From contig DASVQA010000078.1 of assembly GCA_036389375.1 (NCBI GenBank), forward strand, positions 5,134-69,133: a stretch of 64,000 nt of DNA. The letters run 5' to 3'. The notes under the pieces are model-generated. The model did no database searches. It saw only the letters and a list, made by a program, of their open reading frames with translations, and was not told the origin of the DNA. This document shows, in pieces, positions 15,635 to 25,001 of the stretch (positions are counted from its first letter, which is position 1; each line of letters begins with the position of its first letter). The position numbers and the translations under genes were made by a program. This DNA is from QHXQ01 sp036389375. Its GTDB lineage: Bacteria > Acidobacteriota > Blastocatellia > Pyrinomonadales > Pyrinomonadaceae.

Positions 15635-15663
15635 TTGAATGTGCGGCGGTTGTTCGTTAAAAT
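15635..15663 (+). promoter_or_regulatory. Sigma-70-type promoter of the glycosyltransferase gene
   Basis: TTGAAT (15635-15640), 17-base spacer, TAAAAT (15658-15663). It lies directly after the preceding gene and about 110 bases before the glycosyltransferase start. Confidence 0.55.
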
Positions 15664-15681
15664 GTGCGGCGTCAAACGAGG

Positions 15682-15708
15682 GCAGCGTCTCGCGGTTTAA
15701 GACGCTGC
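15682..15708 (+). promoter_or_regulatory. Leader hairpin of the glycosyltransferase gene (terminator or attenuator)
   Basis: A perfect 9-bp stem GCAGCGTCT/AGACGCTGC (15682-15690 with 15700-15708) is followed by TCATTTTG. Since it lies downstream of the TTGAAT-N17-TAAAAT promoter, it would be in the 5' leader; it could also terminate readthrough from the upstream gene. Confidence 0.45.
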
Positions 15709-15773
15709 TCATTTTGTGTGCGGCGATGACGACCGGCGCGGTTCGACCGGCGTAGAGGAGTTCTTAAGGCACG

Positions 15774-17423
15774 ATGCTTTCTTCCGAAGTTATACTGACC
15801 CACACCTACTGCGGCGACATAGCCCTCGGCAGCAAGTGCCCGGACGTGCTGCTGCGCGAACACGTCGAAGTGTTCTGGCAGACCGCGGCCAACATCAGCC
15901 CGCTCTATCGCCTCGACGCGTTCGACTACGCCGTGCTCATCTTCTATTTCACGATCCTCGTCATCCTCGCCATCTACGGCGCATACCGCATCAAGCAGGT
16001 CACGGACTTCTGGCGCTATCGTCGGCTGCAACCGCGCCCGCACAGCCACTTCGCAGAGGACGCGCTGCCGCATATCACCGTCCAACTGCCACTCTTTAAT
16101 GAACTCTACGTCGTCGAGCGGCTCCTGCGCGCCGTGACCGCGATTGACTATCCGCGCGCGCGTTTGCAGATTCAAGTGCTTGACGATTCGACCGACGAGA
16201 CGCAGGAACTCGGGCGCAGGACGGTCGCGGCTTACGCCCGCGCGGGCTTCGACATCGAATACGTGCATCGCACCGACCGCACGGGCTTCAAGGCGGGCGC
16301 GTTGGAGAACGGTCTTAAAACCGCGAAGGGCGAACTCGTCGCCATCTTCGACGCGGACTTCGTGCCCAAGCCCGATTGCTTACGCAAACTCGTCCACTTC
16401 TTCACCGACCCGCTCGTTGGTTGCGCGCAGATGCGCTGGTCGCACATCAACGGCACGTACAATCTCCTGACGCGCCTGCAAACCATCATGCTCGACGGGC
16501 ATTTCGTCGTCGAGCAGACCGTCCGCAACCGCACCGGCGGCTTCTTCAATTTCAACGGCACGGCGGGCATCTGGCGCAGGCGCGCGATTGAACTCAGTGG
16601 CGGCTGGCAGCACGACACGCTGACGGAAGATACCGATCTTAGTTTCCGCGCGCAGTTGATGGGCTGGCGCTTCGTCTATCTGCTGGACGAGGACGCGCCC
16701 GCCGAGATTCCCGTCGAGATCAACGCCTTCAAGGCGCAGCAGCGTCGCTGGGCGAAGGGCGTCATGCAGGTCGGCATCAAACTCTACCCGCGCATCTGGG
16801 GTTCGCCCTTGCCGCTGCGCGTCAAGCTTGAGATGTTCTTCCGGCTGACGGGCAACATCAGCTACCCGTTGATGATCGTGGCGAGCTTCCTGCAATTCCC
16901 GCTGCTGCTCGTCCGCTACAATCAGGGCTTCTATCACCTGATGGCGTTCGACGTGCCGCTGCTGTTTTTCTCCACCGTCTCGGTCGTACTCTTCTACGGC
17001 TCGGCCGTCTGGTATCTGGACGAGCGCCGCACCAAGCGTCTTTTGCATCTGCCGCTTGTGATGGCCATCGGCATCGGGCTCGCGTTCTCGAACGCGCGCG
17101 CCGTTCTGGAAGCATTGTTCGGCGTCAAATCCGAGTTTGTGCGGACGCCGAAATATAAGGTTGAACAGACGAGCGATGCGACGTGGAAAGTGAAGAAGTA
17201 CAAACGCAAGCGGGGTTGGCTGCCGCTCCTGGAACTCAGTTTCGCCGTCTACTTCCTGCTCGCCGTCATCTACGCCATCCACATGAGGCTGTGGGGCACG
17301 ATCCCTTTCCTCGCGCTCTTTCTCTTCGGCTACGGCTACATGGGCACGATGAGCCTGCTGCAAACCGCGAGCGGGCAACGCCTGCAAGCTTTGTGGCGGC
17401 CCGTCGTCGCGCGCCGCGCCTGA
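15774..17423 (+). CDS. Family 2 processive glycosyltransferase (cellulose synthase-like)
   Basis: 549-residue membrane beta-glycosyltransferase predicted to polymerise a beta-linked polysaccharide from a nucleotide sugar. A membrane segment near 48-66 precedes the cytoplasmic GT2 domain, which has the full D,D,D,QxxRW set: D137-D138, D193-A-D195, T284-E285-D286 and Q322-x2-R325-W326. Four or so C-terminal membrane segments follow (from about 360). The overall form matches CsaA/CslA-like glucan or mannan synthases rather than BcsA; no PilZ domain is attached. The start has a weak TAAGG upstream. The sugar and product cannot be told from sequence. It is transcribed alone, with its own promoter and a perfect 17-bp hairpin after it. 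Confidence 0.9.
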   Translation: MLSSEVILTHTYCGDIALGSKCPDVLLREHVEVFWQTAANISPLYRLDAFDYAVLIFYFTILVILAIYGAYRIKQVTDFWRYRRLQPRPHSHFAEDALPHITVQLPLFNELYVVERLLRAVTAIDYPRARLQIQVLDDSTDETQELGRRTVAAYARAGFDIEYVHRTDRTGFKAGALENGLKTAKGELVAIFDADFVPKPDCLRKLVHFFTDPLVGCAQMRWSHINGTYNLLTRLQTIMLDGHFVVEQTVRNRTGGFFNFNGTAGIWRRRAIELSGGWQHDTLTEDTDLSFRAQLMGWRFVYLLDEDAPAEIPVEINAFKAQQRRWAKGVMQVGIKLYPRIWGSPLPLRVKLEMFFRLTGNISYPLMIVASFLQFPLLLVRYNQGFYHLMAFDVPLLFFSTVSVVLFYGSAVWYLDERRTKRLLHLPLVMAIGIGLAFSNARAVLEALFGVKSEFVRTPKYKVEQTSDATWKVKKYKRKRGWLPLLELSFAVYFLLAVIYAIHMRLWGTIPFLALFLFGYGYMGTMSLLQTASGQRLQALWRPVVARRA

Positions 17424-17453
17424 AGCGCTTCAGCAAAATTAACCATCAAGCTG

Positions 17454-17498
17454 CCAGCCGCACTAAGCTGATCAACTGATCCAGCTTAGTGCGGCTGG
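17454..17498. terminator. Perfect 17-bp hairpin after the glycosyltransferase gene
   Basis: CCAGCCGCACTAAGCTG (17454-17470) pairs without mismatch with 17482-17498 across an 11-base loop. No U-tract follows. It separates the glycosyltransferase gene from the TonB-receptor promoter. Confidence 0.65.
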
Positions 17499-17524
17499 TG
17501 TCTGCGCGGTTAAACTGCTCCGGC

Positions 17525-17554
17525 TTGACCACGCGCTGCCGCGCCGACTATATT
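17525..17554 (+). promoter_or_regulatory. Promoter of the TonB-dependent receptor gene
   Basis: TTGACC (17525-17530), 18-base spacer, TATATT (17549-17554), about 100 bases ahead of the receptor start. Confidence 0.6.
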
Positions 17555-17655
17555 CTCGCTTCCACATGCCGTGAACCAGACGGCCTCCGATAGTATTTCC
17601 AACCAGTTTAATTGCGCTCACCAGCCAGCGCACGCCCGCTCGTTGAAAGGATATT

Positions 17656-20600
17656 ATGACGACAAAACTCTGCCTCCGGCTCTGCTTGTTGTGTCTCGCT
17701 TTATGCTGCACTGCCGCTCTGACCCGCGCGCAATCGCAGGCGACAACCGGCGACATCGAAGGGCGCGTGCTCGATCCGAACGGCGCGGCCGTGCCCAACG
17801 CAACCGTCACGGCCAAGAATCAACAGACGGGCCTCGAAAAGTCCGTCACGTCCGACGAGGAAGGCATCTATCGCATCATCCTGCTGCCGCCCGGCCCTTA
17901 CACCGTCAGCGCCTCAGGCGTGCAGGGCTTCCAGCCGACCAACTTGCAGAACGTCACCGTCACGGTCGGCGGCAAGACCACGCTCGACATTAGCCTGTCG
18001 GTGAGCGGCGCAAACATTGACGTGACCGTGACGGCGGAAGCGCCCGTCGTCGAAACGACGCGCACGTCCGTCTCAACCACCGTCAACCAGCGCGCCATCG
18101 AGAATCTGCCCGTCAACGGGCGCAACTATCTCGACTTCGCCACGCTCACGCCCGGCGTCATCCGCGACCAGAACCGCGAAGGCGACCTCTCCGTCGGCGG
18201 GCAAAAGGGCACGCTCAACAGCCTGCAAGTTGACGGCGTGGATAATAACAACACCTTCTTCGGGCAGTCCTTCGGCCGGACGGGCGTGCGCCCGCCTTAT
18301 CAGTTCTCGGAAGAGTCCGTGCAGGAGTTTCAGGTCAACCAGAACGGTTTTTCGGCCGAGTTCGGGCGCGCCGGCGGCGCGGTCATCAACGTCGTCACCA
18401 AGTCGGGCACGAACGAATTTCATGGCGGCGCGTTCGAGTATTTCCGCGACGAGGCGTTGAACGCCAACACGCCGCAGAACAAGGCGACGCAGTTCCAGCG
18501 CGGGCTGCTGAACCGCCGCCCGCCCTTGCAGATTCACCAGTTCGGCGGGCGCATCGGCGGCCCGCTCAAACGCGACAAGGCGTTCTTCTTTTTCACCTAC
18601 GACGGGCAGCGCCAGAATCTGCCCAACCCGCTCGACCCGCCCGGCCTCTTCGCGCAGCCCGCCGCCACGCAGGCGCTGCTTGTGCCGCGCCTCGGCAACT
18701 ATCAGGTCAACCGCGATCAGGACGTTTATCTCGTCAAGACCGACATCAACATAGACCGCGACAATCAACTGACGCTGCGCTTCAACCGGCAGAACTTCAC
18801 GGGCCAGAACAACGAGTTTACCGGCTCGCTCGGCGCGGAGGAGCACTCCGGTGATAGTCTCGCCATCACGACGACTATCTCCGGCACGCTCACCTCGACG
18901 CTCACGCCAAAGGTCATCAACGAGTTTCGCTTCCAGCTTGCGCGCGACCGCGAGCCGGGCACGGCCAACTCAGACTTACCCGAGACGCAGATCAACACCG
19001 GCGCGGGCAATCTGCTCCTGGGGCGCAACAACTTCAGCCCGCGCGAGACCACGATCCGGCGCGGGCAGTTGATTGACAACGTCTCCTACGCGCACGGCGC
19101 GCAGAACTTCAAGTTCGGCGTGGACGCTAATCTCGATCAGATTTTCAACTTCTTCCCCGGCTTCTTCTCCGGGCAATACTCCTTCAACTCCTACGCCGAT
19201 TTCGTCGCCAATCGCCCCTCCACCTTCACGCAACGCTTCGGGCTGCCCGGCACGCAGGGCGCGACCACGCACCCCAACAGCACCGACCTCGCCTTCTTCG
19301 CGCAGGACGACTGGCGCGTGCGCCCCAAACTGACGCTCAATCTCGGCCTGCGCTACGACAACCAATTTCTCGCGCGCCCGCCGATTCAGAACACCGACCC
19401 GGCGCTCCTGGCGGCCGGGCTTGACACGAGTCGCGGCGTCTCCGACTACAACAACTTCGGGCCGCGCGCCGGCTTCAGCTACGCGCCCGACCAGAAGACC
19501 GTCATACGCGGCGGCTACGGCATCTTCTACGGGCGCACGACCTCGATCATGCTCGGCACGGTGCATTCCGGCAACGGCATCCAGACGACCGGCATCACCA
19601 TCACCGGCACGGCCAACATCGCCGCCGCCGGGCTTGTCTATCCGGCCATCTTCCCCACGATCCCGTCCGGTTTCACGCCGCCGAACCCCGACCTCTTCAT
19701 CTTCGCGCGCGACTACGCGCAGCCCTACATACAACAGGGGCGCATTGGCGTCGAGCGCGAGATCATGCGGAACACGAGTCTGGCCGTCACCTATCTCTAC
19801 TTTAAGGGCGTACACCTGTCGCGCACGCGCGACATAAACTTGGGTGCGCCCGTTGACACGCCGGCCGTCAGCGAAGACGGTAGCGCCAGCTTCACCGTCC
19901 GTCGCTTCCCCGGCTCGTCGTTCGCCTCGAACGCGCCGCTCCGGCCCTTTACGCGCTACGGGCGCATCAGCCTCTTCGAGTCCACCGCCAACTCGCGCTA
20001 CAACGGTCTGGCCGTTCAACTGCAACGCCGCTTCGCACGCGGGCTACAGTTTCTCGCCGCTTACACGCTCTCCTCAGCGAAGGACGACAAGCCCGACCAG
20101 ACTTCGGTCGTGCCCAACGGCGGCGACGATTTCAAGGTGGCGCAGAACTCCTTCGACCTGCGCGACGAGTGGAGCTACTCGGATGCCGACCAGCGCCACC
20201 GCTTCGTCTTCAGTCCCGTCTATCAAACGGGTACGTTTACGCGCAGCGACAACCCGTTCGTGCGCGCCCTGCTGAGCGACTACACCTTCTCCGGCATCGT
20301 GCAGTTGCAGTCCGGCTTCCGCTACTCGGCGCAGATCGGCGCGGACATAAACCGCGACGGCAACTCGCGCAACGACCGCGTGCCGGGCACGCGCCGCAAC
20401 CAGTTCACCTCGCCCAACGTCTATCAGGTGGACGCGCGCATCCAGCGCACCGTGCCGCTCGGCGGCGAGAACATGCACCTGCGCTTCATCCTCGAAGGCT
20501 TCAACCTCTTCAATCGCGCCAACGTCGGTCTCGCGCCCGGCGGCGGTTATTTCTCGTTCGTCAACATCAACCAGTTCCGCACGTTCACGCCCGTCGTGGT

Positions 20601-20727
20601 CGGCGGCGTCAACACGCTGCGCCTGCTGCTGCCGGAGACGGCCACGCCGCGCCTGCCGCCGTTCGGCTCGCCCCGCTCCATCATCACGCCGCGCCAACTG
20701 CAACTGGCCGTCAAGTTCGATTTCTAG
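17656..20727 (+). CDS. Oar-like TonB-dependent receptor with carboxypeptidase-regulatory domain
   Basis: 1023-residue outer-membrane receptor. A signal peptide (residues 1-26, cleavage near TRA-QSQ) precedes a CarboxypepD_reg beta-sandwich (about 33-115: GRVLDPNGAAVPNATVTAKN...), then a plug (RAIENLPVNGRNYLDFATLTPG, about 143-245) and a long beta-barrel ending RQLQLAVKFDF with the expected terminal Phe. This CarboxypepD-plug-barrel design is very common in Acidobacteriota and Bacteroidetes, where it imports or senses large substrates using TonB energy. No clear TonB box was found before the plug. A good ribosome site (AAAGGA) precedes the ATG. The M14 peptidase downstream suggests that peptides may be handled; the substrate remains a guess. 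Confidence 0.92.
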   Translation: MTTKLCLRLCLLCLALCCTAALTRAQSQATTGDIEGRVLDPNGAAVPNATVTAKNQQTGLEKSVTSDEEGIYRIILLPPGPYTVSASGVQGFQPTNLQNVTVTVGGKTTLDISLSVSGANIDVTVTAEAPVVETTRTSVSTTVNQRAIENLPVNGRNYLDFATLTPGVIRDQNREGDLSVGGQKGTLNSLQVDGVDNNNTFFGQSFGRTGVRPPYQFSEESVQEFQVNQNGFSAEFGRAGGAVINVVTKSGTNEFHGGAFEYFRDEALNANTPQNKATQFQRGLLNRRPPLQIHQFGGRIGGPLKRDKAFFFFTYDGQRQNLPNPLDPPGLFAQPAATQALLVPRLGNYQVNRDQDVYLVKTDINIDRDNQLTLRFNRQNFTGQNNEFTGSLGAEEHSGDSLAITTTISGTLTSTLTPKVINEFRFQLARDREPGTANSDLPETQINTGAGNLLLGRNNFSPRETTIRRGQLIDNVSYAHGAQNFKFGVDANLDQIFNFFPGFFSGQYSFNSYADFVANRPSTFTQRFGLPGTQGATTHPNSTDLAFFAQDDWRVRPKLTLNLGLRYDNQFLARPPIQNTDPALLAAGLDTSRGVSDYNNFGPRAGFSYAPDQKTVIRGGYGIFYGRTTSIMLGTVHSGNGIQTTGITITGTANIAAAGLVYPAIFPTIPSGFTPPNPDLFIFARDYAQPYIQQGRIGVEREIMRNTSLAVTYLYFKGVHLSRTRDINLGAPVDTPAVSEDGSASFTVRRFPGSSFASNAPLRPFTRYGRISLFESTANSRYNGLAVQLQRRFARGLQFLAAYTLSSAKDDKPDQTSVVPNGGDDFKVAQNSFDLRDEWSYSDADQRHRFVFSPVYQTGTFTRSDNPFVRALLSDYTFSGIVQLQSGFRYSAQIGADINRDGNSRNDRVPGTRRNQFTSPNVYQVDARIQRTVPLGGENMHLRFILEGFNLFNRANVGLAPGGGYFSFVNINQFRTFTPVVVGGVNTLRLLLPETATPRLPPFGSPRSIITPRQLQLAVKFDF

Positions 20728-20760
20728 CCGGGGGGCCGGCACTGCGGGCAAGCACCAAAT

Positions 20761-20800
20761 GTAGCGGCGGCCGAATCCGTTTGGGTTTGGCCGCCGCTAC
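20761..20800. terminator. Perfect 12-bp hairpin after the TonB receptor gene
   Basis: GTAGCGGCGGCC (20761-20772) pairs with GGCCGCCGCTAC (20789-20800). There is no U-tract. It lies 34 bases after the receptor stop and before the promoter of the next gene. Confidence 0.6.
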
Positions 20801-20840
20801 GCTTGCGCGCGCAACTTTTTGGCGGCGCAACTTTTCAGGG

Positions 20841-20868
20841 TTGCTTTCGCGCGCCGAAGATGTATCAT
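20841..20868 (+). promoter_or_regulatory. Promoter of the M14 peptidase gene
   Basis: TTGCTT (20841-20846), 16-base spacer, TATCAT (20863-20868), 75 bases ahead of the start codon. Confidence 0.5.
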
Positions 20869-20942
20869 CGCGGCGAATTTTTCATAGCAAGCACCGCAGC
20901 CGTTCCTTTGTCACAAGCCAAGCCCTTTCGATGGAGGCGTCC

Positions 20943-23900
20943 ATGAAACGGAACCACTCGCCTGCGCGCACGCTCGCCTGCGCGCTCGTCGTCGCCTGCC
21001 TGTGCGCCCTCTGCGGCGGTCGTACGGGCGCGCAGCAACTCGTCGGCGCATCCGCCGCGCCCAACGACGAAGGCTACTCGACGAAGATCAAAGAGTACAC
21101 GACCGAAAAATATTTCCTGACCGAGTTGGTCGATCACTTGCCGGCCTCCGCCACCGTGCCGACAACCGAGAAAGTTCTGGGTTATGTGGCGGGTGCGCCG
21201 AACAAGTTGACGTACACGAAAGACCTCTATCGCTATTATCGCGCGCTCGCCGCCGCCAGCCCGCGCGTGCGCGTCTTCACCGCGCCGGAGCGTTCGGAAG
21301 AGGGGCGCGAGCAGTTGCTCGTCGCCGTCAGCGACGAGGCGAATCTCGCCCGGCTTGATCGTTACAAGGAGATCAACGCGCGCTTGGCCGACCCGCGCAA
21401 GACGACGGAGGCGGACGCGCAACAACTCATCGGTGAAGGGAAGGCGATGTACTGGGCTTCCGGTTCGATCCATTCGACGGAGACAGGCTCGCCCGAAATG
21501 CTGATGGAGTTGGCCTATCGCATCGCGGTCGAAGATTCGCCCTTCTACGATGCCATTCGCAAGAACGTCATCGTGCTCATCACGCCCGTCCTTGAGGTGG
21601 ACGGGCGCGACCGCATGGTTGATGTCTATAACTATCGCAAGGCGAATCCGGGCAAAAACTCGCCGGGGCTGCTGTACTGGGGCAAGTACGTCGCGCACGA
21701 CAACAACCGCGACGGGCTGGGCATGGCGCTCGCCTTAACGCGCAACATGATGAGGACGTTCCTTGAATACCATCCGGCGATCCTCCACGACCTGCACGAG
21801 TCCGTGCCCTTCCTCTACACCTCGACGGGCACGGGGCCGTACAACGCATGGCTCGACCCGCTCGTCGTGGACGAATGGCACTTGCTCGCCTATCACGAGA
21901 TCGAAGAGATGACGAAGCGCGGCGTGCCCGGTGTCTGGACGCACGGCTTCTACGACGGCTGGGCCCCGAACTACATGTTCTACGTCGCCAACGGGCACAA
22001 CAGCATCGGCCGCTTCTACGAGACGTTCGGCAACAACGGCGCGGACACCATTGATCGCACCGTCACGCAGCAGGCGCAGCGCGATTGGTTCAGACCTAAC
22101 CCGCCGCTCCCGCGCGTCAAGTGGTCTATGCGCAACAACGTCAACATGCAGCAATCGGCCATCCTGCTGGCGATGAATTTTGTCGCCAACAACAAGGAGC
22201 GCTTCCTGCGCAATTTCTACATCAAGAGCCGGCGCTCGGTTGAGAAGGCGGCGAACGAAGGCCCGGCTGCGTGGGTCGTGCCGGGCGACACGCCGCGTCC
22301 CGTCGAAGCGGCCGACATGGTCAACCTGCTGCGGTTGATGGGCGTCGAGGTGCAGCAGGCGACGCGCGAGTTCAGCGTCAACGAACCGCGTAGAACAAGC
22401 GCAGGCACGGGCGCACAAGGCAGCGGCGGCGAACAGCCGGAGCAGCGCAGCGCGGACGCGGGCGCACCGGGCGGTGAGCAGCGCACGCAGGGCAGCGCCG
22501 GTTCGGCGGGGGCGACAACTACGCGCAAGTTCCCGGCCGGCTCGTACATCATTCGGATGGATCAGCCCTACTCGCGCATGGCCGACATGCTGTTCGACAC
22601 GCAGTATTACAACGTCAACGACCCGCGCCCCTACGACGACACCGGCTGGACGCTCGGCGCGCTCAGGAACGTCGAGACCGTGCGTGTGACGGACAAGGCG
22701 GTACTGGCCGCGCCGATGAATATGTTGACGACGGATGCGCGCGTGCGCGGGAAACTGACGGGGCGCGGCGGGACTTACGTCGTCAACAACAATACGGACA
22801 ACACGCTTGCCACGCTGCGCTTTCGTCTGCGCGACGTGCGGATGAGCGTCGCCGAAGAGGCGTTCAAACTCGGCGCGCAGGGGTTCAATGCCGGTTCATA
22901 CATCATCAGGGCGGAGGGCAATCCCGGCGACCTGCGCGACCGGCTCGAAGCGGCCGTCGGCGAGCTAGGTCTGAGTGCGGTCGCCGCCGACGCTGCGCCG
23001 ACCGTGAAGGCGCACGACGTAAGCGTGCCGCGCATCGCCATTCTGCACACGTGGCAGAACACGCAGAACGAAGGTTGGTTTCGCATCGAGTTCGACCGCT
23101 TGCAGATTCCTTACGCGTACATCTCCGACCATGACATACGCGACACGCCCTCGTTGCGGCAGAAGTACGACGTGATCATCTTCCCGCCGGTCGGCGGCTC
23201 GGCGCAGGCCATCGTCAACGGTATCCCGCTGCGCGGCGACCCGATCCCTTGGCAGCAGTCCGCAGTCACGCCGAATCTCGGTCAATCGCCCGACACGACG
23301 GCGGACATGCGCGGCGGGATGGGGCTTGCGGGCGTCGCCAACCTGCAACGCTTTGTGCAGGAGGGCGGTCTCTTCGTCACCATCCAGAACACGGCGCGCG
23401 TGCCGCTCGATTTCGGCATCACGGCGGGCGTGACGATTGCCGATGCACGGCAACTGCAAGCCGCCGGCTCGATCTATAACGCGACCTTCAGCGACCGCAA
23501 AAGCCCCATCGCCTACGGCTACGGCGAGACGCTGCCCATCTACTTCAATCAAGCGCCGCTCTTTCAGGTCGCGCCGCCGCCGGGCGCAGGCGGAGGCGGC
23601 GGCGGCGAAGGTGGCGGCGGCGCAGGGCAGCGACCTTCGGGGCGCGGTTCATTAACCGATCCTGACATCGTGCAGGCGATGCCGCAGGCGGGGCCGCCGC
23701 CGCAGCGCCCGCCCGCGCGCCCCGGCGAAGAGCAGTTGACGGACGAACAACGCCTGCAACTCGGGCCTTTCTACACGCCGCCGCAAGAGCGCCCGCGCGT
23801 CGTGCTGCGGTTTGCCCGCGACGAGCGCAACCTGCTCTTGAGCGGCATGCTCGCGGGCGGGCAGGAGTTGGCGAACCGGCCGGCGATTGTTGATGTGCCG

Positions 23901-24068
23901 GTTGGGCGCGGGCACGTCGTGCTGTTCGCCAACAATCCGATGTGGCGACACGAGACGCAAGGCTCTTTCTTCCTGCTCTTTAATGCGGCGCTCAACTTCG
24001 ATCATCTCGGCGTCGGGCGCGAACCCGAACCCGCCGCGGCGCGCCCGAACGCGGGCGCAGATCAATAA
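20943..24068 (+). CDS. Secreted M14-family zinc carboxypeptidase
   Basis: 1041 residues with an N-terminal signal peptide (about 1-30). The zinc site is H177-S-T-E180 (HxxE) plus a later His in LHDLHES (H282 or H285); HDNNRDG near 252-258 supplies the substrate-binding Asn/Arg region. The catalytic domain ends near residue 400. The remaining 600 residues resemble the long C-terminal part of acidobacterial M14 peptidases, which includes a possible glutamine-amidotransferase-like fold, and hold two low-complexity inserts (about 480-525, Gly/Gln/Ala; about 880-905, poly-Gly). The frame stays open far upstream through the TonB receptor gene; the start at 20943 is fixed by GGAGG 5 bases upstream and the signal peptide. 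It probably trims peptides outside the cytoplasm, possibly with the upstream receptor. Confidence 0.87.
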   Translation: MKRNHSPARTLACALVVACLCALCGGRTGAQQLVGASAAPNDEGYSTKIKEYTTEKYFLTELVDHLPASATVPTTEKVLGYVAGAPNKLTYTKDLYRYYRALAAASPRVRVFTAPERSEEGREQLLVAVSDEANLARLDRYKEINARLADPRKTTEADAQQLIGEGKAMYWASGSIHSTETGSPEMLMELAYRIAVEDSPFYDAIRKNVIVLITPVLEVDGRDRMVDVYNYRKANPGKNSPGLLYWGKYVAHDNNRDGLGMALALTRNMMRTFLEYHPAILHDLHESVPFLYTSTGTGPYNAWLDPLVVDEWHLLAYHEIEEMTKRGVPGVWTHGFYDGWAPNYMFYVANGHNSIGRFYETFGNNGADTIDRTVTQQAQRDWFRPNPPLPRVKWSMRNNVNMQQSAILLAMNFVANNKERFLRNFYIKSRRSVEKAANEGPAAWVVPGDTPRPVEAADMVNLLRLMGVEVQQATREFSVNEPRRTSAGTGAQGSGGEQPEQRSADAGAPGGEQRTQGSAGSAGATTTRKFPAGSYIIRMDQPYSRMADMLFDTQYYNVNDPRPYDDTGWTLGALRNVETVRVTDKAVLAAPMNMLTTDARVRGKLTGRGGTYVVNNNTDNTLATLRFRLRDVRMSVAEEAFKLGAQGFNAGSYIIRAEGNPGDLRDRLEAAVGELGLSAVAADAAPTVKAHDVSVPRIAILHTWQNTQNEGWFRIEFDRLQIPYAYISDHDIRDTPSLRQKYDVIIFPPVGGSAQAIVNGIPLRGDPIPWQQSAVTPNLGQSPDTTADMRGGMGLAGVANLQRFVQEGGLFVTIQNTARVPLDFGITAGVTIADARQLQAAGSIYNATFSDRKSPIAYGYGETLPIYFNQAPLFQVAPPPGAGGGGGGEGGGGAGQRPSGRGSLTDPDIVQAMPQAGPPPQRPPARPGEEQLTDEQRLQLGPFYTPPQERPRVVLRFARDERNLLLSGMLAGGQELANRPAIVDVPVGRGHVVLFANNPMWRHETQGSFFLLFNAALNFDHLGVGREPEPAAARPNAGADQ

Positions 24069-24183
24069 AAGGCTTGGCCGGCGGCAGCCGTCAGTTCCGT
24101 TGCTTGCGCTTGCCGGCGCAGGCAGCGCTTGACCCCGGCCGCCCGCCCCAACTGACCATCTTTTTTAAGGAGACCCTTTAAGC

Positions 24184-24963
24184 ATGCAGAACTTTCCTCC
24201 GCCCGGCCAAAACTATCCGCCCCCCGGCGGTGCTTATCCCCCGCCGCCGCAGACGCCTGCGCCGCCGCCGAAATCAAAGACGCCTTGGCTCATCGCGGGC
24301 GTCGGCTGTCTGGTGCTGCTGGTGGTCGGCGCGATTGCGCTCATCGGCGGTCTCGCCTACATCGGCAAACAGGTGCAATCAACGCAGCCGACCCATGTGC
24401 CGGCGGCGAGCCAGCGCGCGGGCACGCAGCAGTACGTCAATACGCGCGAGGGGCGCACAGGCCCGCTCGCCGAGAACTATGTTGATTTCTCTTTCTACTA
24501 CCCGGACGACTGGACGCTCGTGCCGAACCAGAAGACCAACTTCGTCAAGGTCGAGCGCAGCGACGAGAACAAGACGACGCTTGAGAATTTCGCGGTCGGC
24601 TGGGTCAGCGCCTCAGGCACGGCGCTCGACAAGAAGTTGATGCCGCAACTCGCGCAGCAGATCACTTCACAGTTCGCCCAGAGTTTTCAGGACTTCGAGA
24701 AAGCGTCGGAGGGCGAAACCAAGGTCGGCGCTTATGAAGGCTACGAGGTGAAGTTCACGGCGAAACTGCCGGGCACGCCCAAAGGCGACGCGGACATCTA
24801 CGGCCGCGTCGTGCTGTTGCCGCCGCCCGCCGGACAGACCAAAGGCGTCGCGCTCGTCATGCTGGCGACCAGCCTCGCGCCTGAGATCAACGATCTGGAC
24901 GACGTGGGCGTGGCGGGCGAGATGCCCGTCATCCTCGACTCGTTCCGCTTCGGCACGAAGTAG
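24184..24963 (+). CDS. Single-span membrane protein with proline-rich N-terminus
   Basis: 259 residues. The first 30 are Pro/Gly/Tyr-rich (PPPGQNYPPPGGAYPPPP), typical of a cytoplasmic disordered tail; residues 35-58 form one membrane span (LIAGVGCLVLLVVGAIALIGG). The rest is extracytoplasmic and mixed alpha/beta, with FSFYYPDDWTLVPNQ and KVERSD resembling PsbP-like or lipid-binding beta folds. No catalytic motif is seen. An AAGGAGA lies about 12 bases before the ATG. The gap to the M14 gene (115 bases) has no clear terminator, so co-transcription is possible. Function unknown. Confidence 0.75.
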   Translation: MQNFPPPGQNYPPPGGAYPPPPQTPAPPPKSKTPWLIAGVGCLVLLVVGAIALIGGLAYIGKQVQSTQPTHVPAASQRAGTQQYVNTREGRTGPLAENYVDFSFYYPDDWTLVPNQKTNFVKVERSDENKTTLENFAVGWVSASGTALDKKLMPQLAQQITSQFAQSFQDFEKASEGETKVGAYEGYEVKFTAKLPGTPKGDADIYGRVVLLPPPAGQTKGVALVMLATSLAPEINDLDDVGVAGEMPVILDSFRFGTK

Positions 24964-25001
24964 CAGGCGAAGGCCTGAAGGGCCACGACCGCCCGGCGAG
25001 G

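Noticed and set aside
20169..20942. 258-codon upstream extension of the M14 peptidase frame
   Set aside because: It overlaps the C-terminal barrel coding region of the TonB receptor in another frame, is His/Arg-rich nonsense, and bypasses the signal peptide and ribosome site at 20943.
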